Shown piece after piece: positions 1 through 7,283 of a DNA stretch of 7,450 bases. How positions within the stretch are numbered: the first letter of the stretch is position 1; the number at the start of each line of letters is the position of its first letter. The notes below the pieces were generated by a model that saw nothing but the letters and a program-made list of their open reading frames with translations, was not told where the DNA came from and did not search any database. The stretch spans positions 1 to 7,450 of the forward strand of contig JAJPZL010000220.1 in NCBI GenBank assembly GCA_021204375.1, read 5' to 3'. This DNA is from Bacteroides sp. (lineage in GTDB: Bacteria; Bacteroidota; Bacteroidia; Bacteroidales; Bacteroidaceae). Both the position numbers and the translations under genes were made by a program.

Positions 1-794
1 TTATTTACCTATTGGTACGTATCTCTACCTTTGCCGTCCGGTTTGTTTTTGAACGTTACCTGAACCGACACTGGAGTACAGTGTTTGACAAAACCGCCGT
101 CAGCCTGTTGCAGCGTATTCTTATCACTATCATTTATATAATGGGCGGAGAGGTCTTCGTTTCGATGATCCCGGCTTTGGATAAATTGGGCACCTCCTTA
201 CTGGCCGGGGCCGGCATTATGACACTGGCAGTAGGAGTTGCTTCCCAGGAGGCTGTTTCCAACATTGTCAGCGGACTCTTTATTGCTTTTGCCAAACCCT
301 TCCGGATCGGAGATTTTATTGCTATTGACAGCACTATTAAAGGGAAAGTGGTCCAGATCACTTTGCGGCATACCGTAGTGAACAATGCAGAGAACCGTAA
401 GGTGATCGTACCCAATAGTAAAATGAATACCGCTACCATTATCAATTCGACTGTCGGCGAACCGGCTACCTGTAGTTTTATTGAGATCGGAGTAGGGTAT
501 GATACCAATCTGGATGATGCCATGCGGATCATGCAGGAGGAGGCACTGGCACATCCGTTGCTTATTGACCGTCGCTCGCCGGCGGAAAAAGAGAAGGGCG
601 TTCCGCAGGTAGTAGTACGGGTGATTGAACTGGGAGATTCTGCAATTATGTTAAAAGCGTGGGTCTGGGCCGCCAATTCCGGTGATGCATTTGTTTTAAA
701 ATGTGACCTGCTTAAATCCATCAAAGAGCGGTTCGACAGGGAAGGCATAGAGATCCCCTATCCCTGTAGGAATATTATTGTAAAAGAGTCCTAA
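1..794 (+). CDS. MscS-family mechanosensitive ion channel, 5'-truncated by window edge
   Basis: Inner-membrane channel that opens under membrane tension and lets solutes out on osmotic downshock. The reading frame is open from base 3, so the true start lies upstream; 263 codons are visible. A hydrophobic helix is encoded at about 120-170. The pore-lining TM3 follows at about 195-300, rich in Gly and Ala (LLAGAGIMTLAVGVASQEAV) and ending in the family-typical NIVSGLFIAFAKPFRIGDFI. Then come the MscS beta domain (about 300-490, containing NRKVIVPNSK) and the mixed alpha/beta C-terminal domain (starting near IEIGVGYDTNLDDAM). The stop TAA is at 792-794, only 2 bases before the next ATG, so the two genes are probably co-transcribed. 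The number of extra N-terminal helices and the exact subfamily cannot be told because the 5' part is missing. Family assignment is secure; physiological role is inferred from the family. Confidence 0.93.
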   Translation, partial: IYLLVRISTFAVRFVFERYLNRHWSTVFDKTAVSLLQRILITIIYIMGGEVFVSMIPALDKLGTSLLAGAGIMTLAVGVASQEAVSNIVSGLFIAFAKPFRIGDFIAIDSTIKGKVVQITLRHTVVNNAENRKVIVPNSKMNTATIINSTVGEPATCSFIEIGVGYDTNLDDAMRIMQEEALAHPLLIDRRSPAEKEKGVPQVVVRVIELGDSAIMLKAWVWAANSGDAFVLKCDLLKSIKERFDREGIEIPYPCRNIIVKES

Positions 795-796
795 AG

Positions 797-1972
797 ATGA
801 GAAACCTCTGTTTGTATATATTCTTGTTAGTAGCAGCCTGCGGGCGTCCCGGAGTAACTGCACAGCCCCAACACCTTGTAATGGGAGCAGAGCAATTTGA
901 AACCTATCTGCCTGCTTTGCAGGGAAAGCGGGTTGCTCTGACGGTGAACCACACCTCATTGGTAGGAGATAACCAGACTCATTTGCTGGATACTCTCCTG
1001 GCGTTGGGAGTAAATGTGGTGGCGGTCTTTGCACCCGAACATGGTTTCCGCGGTACGGCTGATGCGGGAGAAACCGTAAAAGGAGGAAAAGATGTAAAAA
1101 CAGGAGTCTCTATCTTATCTTTATATGGCAATAGCAAAAAGCCTTCTGCTTCACAAATGAAAGATATAGATATAGTTCTCTTTGATATCCAGGATGTGGG
1201 AGCCCGTTTCTATACCTATATAAGTACTATGCACTATGTAATGGAAGCCTGTGCGGAACATGAAAAACCGATGATGATACTGGACCGTCCCAATCCCTGC
1301 GACTATGTGGAAGGACCGGTCCTTCAACCCGGCTATAAAAGCTTTGTGGGAATGCATCCTGTTCCCGTTCTCCATGGTTGTACGGTAGGTGAGTTGGCGG
1401 GTATGATCAATGGAGAGGGGTGGTTGGCTACCGGAAAGAATTCCTGCAACCTCCAGGTTATCCCGGTGCAAAACTGGAAACACGGAGAACCTTACTCTCT
1501 CTCTGTAAAACCCTCTCCCAATCTTCCCAACGATCAGTCTGTTCGTCTCTATCCCTCCCTGTGTCTTTTTGAGGCTACCCAGATGAGTATCGGCCGGGGA
1601 ACCCTTTTTCCTTTTCAGGTGATCGGAGCTCCCGATAAAAAATATGGTACCTTTGAGTTTAAACCGGTCTCTTTGCCGGGGTTTGATAAGAATCCCCTTC
1701 ATAAAGATAAATTATGTTATGGGGTAGATCTCCGGGAGGCAGCGGTCGAAGGTGGTTTCACGCTTGATTATTTTCTTCATTTTTACGAGCTTTCCGGAGA
1801 GAAAAAAGGATTCTTTTTCCGTTCCAACTGGTTCGACCTGCTGATCGGTAATAGTACAGTACGTGAAGATATCCTGAAAGGATATACCGGAGAGCAGATC
1901 CGGGAGCGGTGGCAAAAAGAGTTAACCCGTTACAAAGAGATGCGCCGGAACTATCTCCTTTATGAGGAGTGA
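797..1972 (+). CDS. namZ: NamZ, exo-beta-N-acetylmuramidase (DUF1343, GH171), probable lipoprotein
   Basis: DUF1343 family; characterised members (B. subtilis YbbC/NamZ and the Tannerella forsythia homologue) release MurNAc from the non-reducing end of peptidoglycan fragments, feeding cell-wall recycling. The 391-residue length is normal for the family. Residues 4-14 are hydrophobic and end in a lipobox-like VAAC (Cys15), suggesting a lipoprotein; an alternative signal-peptidase I site after VTA (23) is possible. There is no acidic run after Cys15 of the kind that exports Bacteroidota lipoproteins to the surface, so a periplasmic face is inferred. Conserved blocks: NHTSLV (51-56), FAPEHGFRG (78-86, including the Glu thought to be catalytic), FDIQDVGARFYTY (129-141), LDRPNP (162-167), PSPNLP (239-244), and YPSLCLFEATQMSIGRGT (252-269). 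The ATG is 2 bases after the channel gene's stop; no other start fits the signal peptide. The 3' end overlaps the opposing transporter gene by 13 bases. Confidence 0.9.
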   Translation: MRNLCLYIFLLVAACGRPGVTAQPQHLVMGAEQFETYLPALQGKRVALTVNHTSLVGDNQTHLLDTLLALGVNVVAVFAPEHGFRGTADAGETVKGGKDVKTGVSILSLYGNSKKPSASQMKDIDIVLFDIQDVGARFYTYISTMHYVMEACAEHEKPMMILDRPNPCDYVEGPVLQPGYKSFVGMHPVPVLHGCTVGELAGMINGEGWLATGKNSCNLQVIPVQNWKHGEPYSLSVKPSPNLPNDQSVRLYPSLCLFEATQMSIGRGTLFPFQVIGAPDKKYGTFEFKPVSLPGFDKNPLHKDKLCYGVDLREAAVEGGFTLDYFLHFYELSGEKKGFFFRSNWFDLLIGNSTVREDILKGYTGEQIRERWQKELTRYKEMRRNYLLYEE

Positions 1973-2886
1973 TCCATTTTCAGAGCCTCTTCTCTCTTTC
2001 TCTTTTTCCAGAGCTGCCAGGAATTAAATACATTTTGCCACAGTACATACGCACCCGGTCCTACCGAAGAGATGGGGTTGAGATAAGTATGGGCCATCCA
2101 GATGGCCAGTATCATATTCTTTTGTCCCAGTGCCTGGCCGCCGCTGATACGGTCCTTGTAAAGAGTACCAATACATTTCCCCAGAAAGAATTGTGTTCCA
2201 CAGGCTACCAGGGCAGCAAAGGCCATCCATAACTCAATACTCGGGTCTCCCGGATCATGGACCAGGGAGTCGATGGTCCGCCCTGTTACAATAGTCAGGG
2301 AGAGTGCCCACAGGTAAAAAGCTAATTCATTCATTTTTACCAGTCTGCCATGCAGGTGCGGAGCACTCTTCCGGACGATCAAAGAGATGATAAAAGGAAA
2401 GATCAGTAAAGGAAATGCTTTACTCAGGATAATAACTGCCGAGTTCCGGAAACTCAAATCCGGGTTCGCCTCTACCAACGGGAAAAAGAGAGGAGCCACA
2501 ATCGCTACCCCTATATTGGCCATCAATGTATAAGTAGTAAGGCTGGCGGCACTTCCACCCAGTTTAGCTGTAATGACTGCTGCGGCTGTAGCAGTCGGAG
2601 CGATCACACAAACCATGGCCGCCTGGGCTACCACCGCATTCAAAGGAGCAATGGCATAATACACAGCTATACTCCCCGGAATTTGTAGGAACAGAAGCCA
2701 GAAGTGCATACCTGAGGGACGTAGCTCTTTGGGGTCGATCTTACTGAAAGTAAGGATCAGCATAGCAAAGATCAGGTAGGGAGTAAGAGGAGAAAGAACA
2801 GAAAAAAGAGGATATCCCAACGCACCGGTTACCATAGCAAGCGGAAGAGCCCAGTTCTTGATAAATTTCAGCATCTGTTTCTGCAT
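1960..2886 (-). CDS. BASS-family (bile acid:Na+ symporter-like) transporter
   Basis: Predicted inner-membrane secondary transporter of the BASS fold, 308 residues, close to the usual size, with about nine or ten hydrophobic segments across residues 10-290. The two discontinuous crossover helices typical of the fold can be seen: APTATAAAVITAKLGGS (96-112, followed by LTTYTLMANIGVAIVAPLFF) and SGGQALGQKNMILAIWMAHT (238-257). In the known bacterial members these cross next to the Na+ and substrate sites. The C-terminus is highly charged (WKKRKREE). Substrate is unknown: BASS proteins carry bile acids, pantoate, pyruvate and other organic anions, and no neighbour points to one. The start at 2886 is chosen as the first ATG; Met5 (2874) is an alternative, and neither has a Shine-Dalgarno sequence. 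It is transcribed divergently from the TonB receptor pseudogene, with 77 bases between the starts, and runs tail to tail into namZ. Confidence 0.85.
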   Translation of the reverse strand: MQKQMLKFIKNWALPLAMVTGALGYPLFSVLSPLTPYLIFAMLILTFSKIDPKELRPSGMHFWLLFLQIPGSIAVYYAIAPLNAVVAQAAMVCVIAPTATAAAVITAKLGGSAASLTTYTLMANIGVAIVAPLFFPLVEANPDLSFRNSAVIILSKAFPLLIFPFIISLIVRKSAPHLHGRLVKMNELAFYLWALSLTIVTGRTIDSLVHDPGDPSIELWMAFAALVACGTQFFLGKCIGTLYKDRISGGQALGQKNMILAIWMAHTYLNPISSVGPGAYVLWQNVFNSWQLWKKRKREEALKMDHSS

Positions 2887-2899
2887 TATAAAATTTCTG

Positions 2900-2908
2900 C
2901 AAAGTAAA
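2900..2908 (-). promoter_or_regulatory. Possible -7 element for the BASS transporter
   Basis: The minus strand reads TTTACTTTG, ending 13 bases before the transporter's ATG. It resembles the Bacteroidota -7 consensus TAnnTTTG but has one base too few between TA and TTTG. I see no TTTG at the expected -33 position. Position relative to the start codon is the main support. Confidence 0.3.
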
Positions 2909-2928
2909 CGCCATTCCGGTAATTATGT

Positions 2929-2936
2929 TACCTTTG
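2929..2936 (+). promoter_or_regulatory. Bacteroidota -7 promoter element (TACCTTTG) for the TonB receptor locus
   Basis: TACCTTTG matches TAnnTTTG exactly and lies 27 bases before the ATG at 2964, giving an expected leader of roughly 20-25 bases. No TTTG -33 box is visible about 19-21 bases upstream, which is common among weaker promoters of this phylum. The gap to the divergent gene is far too short for a cobalamin riboswitch. Confidence 0.5.
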
Positions 2937-2963
2937 CCCGGTATTTTAACTAAAATTTTATTC

Positions 2964-5001
2964 ATGAAAAAAGACAGTTTTACTGTGAAAAAGGCTTTCC
3001 GCTGGAACCGTTTCGACCGAAAAACCTACTCAGTATTCTGTAGTTTGAAAAAGGAAGTAAATATCGGAGTCTTGTCTGTGGCTACTGCCCTGGCATTCTT
3101 CGGTTTTGAAACCGCCGTAGCATAAAATGAAGTGCCGGTTCAAATGAAAGAATATGAGCTGGAAGAGGTGGAGATCACCGGAAGCCGTGCTCCGTTAACG
3201 CTTAACGAAGCAGCGAGAATGGTAACTGTACTGAGCCGTCAGGAGATTGAGACGGCGCCTGTACAAAGTGTAAATGACCTGCTAAAGTATGCCGTAGGCG
3301 TAGATGTCCGCCAACGGAGAGACATGGGGATCCAGACAGACATCACTATCCGCGGGGGAACGTTCGAACAAATTACTATCCTACTGAACGGCATCAACAT
3401 CAACAACCCCCAGACCGGCCACCATACGACCGATTTTCCTGTAGACATTCATGATATTGAACGGATCGAAATTCTGGAAGGACCTGCTTCCAGGGTGTAC
3501 GGTACCTCTGCCTTTACCGGAGCCATCAATATCATTACCCGTACCGTACAGGAAAATAACCTCTCCCTGCACATTTCCGGTGGGCAGCACGGGTTCTTTA
3601 CCGGAGGCACTTCCCTGGGTTACCGAAAAAAATCTGTGACCACCTGGGTTTCCGGACGCTACTCCCGTTCGGACGGATACATCCGGAGCAGTGATTTTGA
3701 GACCCAGCAGGGATACTACCGGGGAACCTATACCCATCCCGATGTGGATATCAGCTGGTAGTTCGGCTTTACTAACCGGGATTTTGGAGCCAATACTTTC
3801 TATTCGGCTGCATTTCCGGACCAGTTCGAGCATCTCAGGCGATATATCGTTTCAGTCCAGGCCGAGACCAAAGGAAAAGTTCGCTTCCGGCCATCGGCCT
3901 ACTGATTACGGAACGAAGACCGTTTCGAGTTGGTAAAAGGAGTGGATAGTAACTATCCTTATAACTACCACCTGGGCAATGTATACGGTATGAACCTGAA
4001 TGCTTATTTTCTTACCCGGGCCGGTAAAACATCCTTTGGAGCCGAAATGCGTAGTGAAGGAGTACGTAGCACCTCCTTAGGAAAAAGAGTTATATGAACC
4101 GGTGAATATACCAGGAAGTAATTACCGGTATACAAAGGGGGCCGACCGTACCAATATCAGTTTTTATGGAGAACACAATATTCTGCTTTCCCGTTTCTCT
4201 GCCTCCCTGGGGGTGATGGCCAATACGAATACCGCTCTGGACCATACTTTCCGGTTCTATCCGGGCGTAGATATAGCTTACCGTCTGGCTGATCCCTGGA
4301 AGTTGTATGCCTCCTGGAACATGGCTCTGCGTATGCCCACCTATACAGAACTCTATTACGGAGACAAAGCCACCCGAAAAGGGAATGAACACCTCTATCC
4401 GGAAGAGACCCAATCCTTTGAAGCCGGTATCAAGTATCAGAAACCCGCTTTACAATTTACAGCCGCAGGATTCTGGTATAAAGGAAAGAATATGATCAAC
4501 TGGGTAGGACTTGCCGGTGATTCTATTCTCTATTCCGTCAACCATACCCGGCTCAATAACATGGGAGCAGAACTTTCCGGCCGGTTGGATCTCACCCGTT
4601 TATCCGGAAGTCAAACCTATATCGGCTCTCTCTATGCAGGCTATATGTATATACACCAGACTAAAGATACCGACCCCGGATATATATCGGAATATACATT
4701 GGATTATCTCCGGCATAAACTGGTAGTACGGCTGGATCACCGTATCTATAGCCATCTCTCGGCTTCCTGGGCCTTCCGCTGGCAGAAACGGATGGGTACT
4801 TATCAAAATAAAGAGGGTATCGCTACTCCTTATCCTGCTTTCGCGCTGCTTGACCTGCAGCTTAGCTGGCATACGGAACGTTATAAAATATATGGGGAGA
4901 TCAATAACCTGCTGGACCGTAACTATTACGACCTGGGTAATATTCTCCAACCGGGATTCTGGCTGAAGGCCGGGGTCAGTTATACATTTGCTCTCCGGTA
5001 A
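2964..5001 (+). pseudogene. BtuB-like TonB-dependent outer-membrane receptor, inactivated by three stops and a frameshift
   Basis: The intact gene would encode about 678 residues. Order: an unusually long, basic signal-peptide n-region (residues 1-33), hydrophobic core (34-48) and AVA cleavage site (51-53); plug domain with EEVEITGSRAP, LLKYAVGVDVRQR, TDITIRGGTFEQ, LNGININNPQTGHH, IERIEILEGPASRVYG and GAINIITR; then the beta-barrel, with FGANTFYSAAFPDQFE at 3783-3830, ending in GFWLKAGVSYTFALR. The plug resembles BtuB/COG4206 receptors. Lesions: TAA at 3123-3125 (CAA expected), TAG at 3759-3761 (CAG likely), TGA at 3903-3905 (TGG expected, giving SAYWLRNEDRFEL), and one extra A in the A5 run at 4082-4086. 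The frame shift there moves GKELYEPVNIPGSNYRY into the next frame, which then stays open to the TAA at 4999-5001. Protein similarity is kept between lesions, so decay looks recent. Ligand (cobalamin, siderophore or other) cannot be decided; no partner ABC genes adjoin it. An assembly artefact could explain the indel but hardly all four lesions. Confidence 0.92.
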
Positions 5002-5033
5002 TACCTTCTTATTAACTTAACACAAACTTTCCC

Positions 5034-5077
5034 GCACCGGAATAGTGGACAGTAAAGCTGCTTTCCGGTGCTTTTTT
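5034..5077 (+). terminator. Intrinsic terminator after the TonB receptor pseudogene
   Basis: A perfect 9-bp stem, GCACCGGAA (5034-5042) with TTCCGGTGC (5063-5071), encloses 20 bases that include a further CAG/CTG pairing (5050-5052 with 5058-5060). Six T residues follow at 5072-5077. It begins 32 bases after the receptor's stop and separates the dead receptor from the amidase operon. Confidence 0.88.
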
Positions 5078-5164
5078 ATCCTCTCTTTTTGCTCTCTTCC
5101 TTGTGTAACCGTTTAAAAAAAACAAAACTTGAACCTATATAACCGGTTTTCAACAAAAATCTGC

Positions 5165-5172
5165 TACATTTG
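5165..5172 (+). promoter_or_regulatory. Bacteroidota -7 element (TACATTTG) for the amidase-mlaD operon
   Basis: TACATTTG matches TAnnTTTG exactly, downstream of the receptor terminator. Transcription would begin near 5176-5179, leaving only about 6-9 bases before the ATG at 5185, a nearly leaderless message. No TTTG is seen at the expected -33 position (around 5142); the region upstream is A/T-rich (5113-5160). Confidence 0.5.
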
Positions 5173-5184
5173 TACCGGAACATC

Positions 5185-6342
5185 ATGACACATTTCAAAT
5201 ACTACATATTATTTTTGATAGTACCGTATATGTTTTTGCTCTCTCCTCTGACCTTTCAGGCCTGGGGCAGAGATTTTGTTGTGGTGATAGATCCCGGGCA
5301 CGGCGGCAGAGATCCCGGAGCAGTGGGCAAAGTTTCGCAGGAAAAAGCGATCAACCTGAAAGTAGCCCTCAAACTGGGAGAGATGATCAACTGGAACTGT
5401 AAAGATGTAAAGGTTGTCTATACCCGCGATAAGGATGTCTATCTCACCCTGAACCGGCGGGCAGAGATTGCCAACCATGCCAAAGCCGATCTGTTCATCT
5501 CCATTCATACCAATGCGGTAAAGGGTAATCAGTCGCCACGCGGTGCATCTACCTGGACACTGGGGCTTGCCAAATCAGATGCTAACCTGGAAGTTGCCAA
5601 ACGGGAGAACTCCGTTATCTTACTGGAGAGTGATTACCAGCAACGATATGCCGGCTTCAATCCCGGCTCTTCCGAGTCCTATATTATCTTTGAATTTATG
5701 CAGGACAAATATATGGAGCAAAGTGTACACCTGGCAGACCTGATCCAGAAAGAGTTTCGTACTACCTGCAAGCGGCCCGACCGAGGGGTGCATCAGGCCG
5801 GGTTCCTGGTCCTTAAAGAGAGTGCCATGCCCAGTGTACTGGTCGAACTGGGATTTATTTCTAATCCCGAAGAGGAGCGTTACCTTAACAGTGCCCAGGG
5901 AGTAGAGAACCTGGCCGGCGGTATTTATAGAGCTTTTCTTACCTATAAAAAGGAACACGATATACGGGCAGGAGGAAAAGAGTATGAACCTGCGCCCCGG
6001 GTGGCGGATAAATCGGTCCCGGCTTCTGAAAAAAAGGTCACTCAGGGAATTGCCGGTAAGAACAACAGTTCTGCTCCGGTATTTAAAGTGCAGATATTAA
6101 CCTCTTCCACCCCGTTAAAGGACGGAGATAAACGTTTTAAAGGGGTAGCACCGGTAGATCACTATCAGGAGGGATGGATTTATAAATATACACACGGAGC
6201 AAGTACCGACTATAATGAAATAGTACGTACCCGCAGGAAATTGCAGGCTACCTTTAAAGACTGTTTCATTATTGCCTTTAAAGAGGGGAATAAAACAGAT
6301 GTGAACCAGGCCATTGCAGAGTTTAAAAGAAACAGAAAATAA
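5185..6342 (+). CDS. N-acetylmuramoyl-L-alanine amidase (Amidase_3/AmiC type) with C-terminal SPOR-like domain
   Basis: Zinc-dependent periplasmic amidase that cuts the MurNAc-L-Ala bond of peptidoglycan, typically in cell separation and wall turnover. I start it at ATG 5185 (385 residues), because the in-frame upstream TTG at 5170 lies inside the promoter element. Residues 5-24 form a signal peptide core, with cleavage likely near 26-28. The catalytic domain (about 31-235) has IDPGHGGRDPGA (35-46; Zn ligand His39), Glu53 in SQEKAIN, His108 in FISIHTNA, and the catalytic Glu221 in LVELGFISNPEEERYL; all key residues are present. An insert around 125-190 (ENSVILLESDYQQRY, SSESYIIFEFMQ) resembles the segment that regulates AmiB/AmiC-type enzymes. 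A charged, Ser/Ala-rich linker (about 248-288) leads to a SPOR-like domain (about 289-373; FKVQILTS, YKYTHG, FKDCFIIAFKEG), a fold known to bind glycan strands stripped of stem peptides at division sites. The next gene follows after 20 bases. Confidence 0.93.
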   Translation: MTHFKYYILFLIVPYMFLLSPLTFQAWGRDFVVVIDPGHGGRDPGAVGKVSQEKAINLKVALKLGEMINWNCKDVKVVYTRDKDVYLTLNRRAEIANHAKADLFISIHTNAVKGNQSPRGASTWTLGLAKSDANLEVAKRENSVILLESDYQQRYAGFNPGSSESYIIFEFMQDKYMEQSVHLADLIQKEFRTTCKRPDRGVHQAGFLVLKESAMPSVLVELGFISNPEEERYLNSAQGVENLAGGIYRAFLTYKKEHDIRAGGKEYEPAPRVADKSVPASEKKVTQGIAGKNNSSAPVFKVQILTSSTPLKDGDKRFKGVAPVDHYQEGWIYKYTHGASTDYNEIVRTRRKLQATFKDCFIIAFKEGNKTDVNQAIAEFKRNRK

Positions 6343-6362
6343 TAATTATAGCAAATAATAAA

Positions 6363-7259
6363 ATGAAATTCTTTACGAAAGAAGTCAGGATCGGAATTGC
6401 AGGTCTTGTTGTATTGGCCATGCTTATATTCGGGATCAATTACCTGAAAGGTATCAATCTTTTTAAACCCAGTGCCTACTATTATGTGAAATATACCGAT
6501 ATAAACGGACTGGCCCAGTCGAGCCCGGTGTTTGCAGATGGTTACCGTGTAGGTACCGTGCACGGTATTCAATATGATTATACTCATCCCGGCCATGTAA
6601 CCGTACAGGTAGAGGTGGATACCCGGCTCAGAGTGCCCAAAGGCAGTAGAGCAGAGCTCGAATCGGAAATGCTGGGAGGCGTACGTATGAACCTGGTCTT
6701 ACCTCGGAACGCCGGCGAATTTCATCAGGTAGGAGATACCATTCCCGGAGTACTCAACAGCGGGATCCTGGATGCACTCACGGATGGCTTAAAACCCCAG
6801 CTGGAGAGTATGCTTCCAAAGCTGGATTCTATCCTTCACTCGTTAAATGTGTTGCTGGCAGACGAGAACATCCCTGCCACCCTGAATCATGCCCGGGGGA
6901 CCATGGCCAATCTCGAAGGACTGACTGCCCAGATGAATCATCTTTTCTGCGACGATATTCCGCAGCTTACCGGCAAATTCAATGTAGTAGGAGAGAACCT
7001 GGTCTCCATTACCAACAACCTGAAGGATGTGGATTATGCCGCCGTAGTACAGAAAGCAGATTCCACTTTATATAATGTAAAGCTCTTTACCGAGCAGCTT
7101 ACCCGGCGTGATAACAGTATCGGATTGCTCCTTACCGATCCCGGATTATACAATAACCTGAATGCTACCGTTGGGAATGCATCGTTGCTGCTGGAAGACC
7201 TCAGGCAGAACCCGAAACGCTATGTCCACTTTTCACTTTTTGGCAGAAAAAGTAATTAG
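6363..7259 (+). CDS. MCE/MlaD-domain protein, inner-membrane anchored
   Basis: MlaD-like protein of 298 residues. MCE proteins form hexameric rings or tubes that carry phospholipids or other lipids between inner and outer membrane, usually as partners of an MlaE permease and MlaF ATPase. Residues 1-9 are cytoplasmic, 10-28 are a transmembrane helix (IGIAGLVVLAMLIFGINYL), and the MCE domain spans about 37-117 (YVKYTDINGLAQSSPVFADG, YRVGTVHGI, SRAELESEMLGGVRMNLVL). A long, mostly helical region (132-280) resembles the pore or coiled helices of other MCE proteins. The end GNASLLLEDLRQNPKRYVHF (271-290) is a tail I associate with Bacteroidota MCE proteins. It lies 20 bases after the amidase gene and is probably co-transcribed with it. 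No mlaE or mlaF is in the window, so any transport partner must be encoded elsewhere. Family is secure; the cargo is unknown. Confidence 0.88.
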   Translation: MKFFTKEVRIGIAGLVVLAMLIFGINYLKGINLFKPSAYYYVKYTDINGLAQSSPVFADGYRVGTVHGIQYDYTHPGHVTVQVEVDTRLRVPKGSRAELESEMLGGVRMNLVLPRNAGEFHQVGDTIPGVLNSGILDALTDGLKPQLESMLPKLDSILHSLNVLLADENIPATLNHARGTMANLEGLTAQMNHLFCDDIPQLTGKFNVVGENLVSITNNLKDVDYAAVVQKADSTLYNVKLFTEQLTRRDNSIGLLLTDPGLYNNLNATVGNASLLLEDLRQNPKRYVHFSLFGRKSN

Positions 7260-7283
7260 CCACAAAGCGATAAATTAGATTGT

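Noticed and set aside
134..748. Long minus-strand open frames opposite the mechanosensitive channel gene
   Set aside because: They are antisense shadows of a well-supported gene, with low-complexity Ser/Thr-rich translation and no recognisable domain.
3132..3761. Separate short gene for a receptor plug fragment starting at GTG 3132
   Set aside because: It is in the same frame as the signal peptide ORF upstream and lacks any export signal of its own; it is the middle of the broken receptor.
3123..3905. Stop codons as recoding (selenocysteine, pyrrolysine or stop reassignment)
   Set aside because: All three different stop codons occur in one gene, together with a frameshift, while neighbouring genes end normally with TAA, TGA or TAG. 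No recoding structure was evident.
4102..5001. Independent 299-residue outer-membrane barrel gene
   Set aside because: It has no signal peptide or promoter and continues the receptor barrel directly once the extra A at 4082-4086 is removed.
5620..5958. Minus-strand open frame opposite the amidase
   Set aside because: It is a shadow of the conserved catalytic domain on the plus strand, with no motif or start signal of its own.
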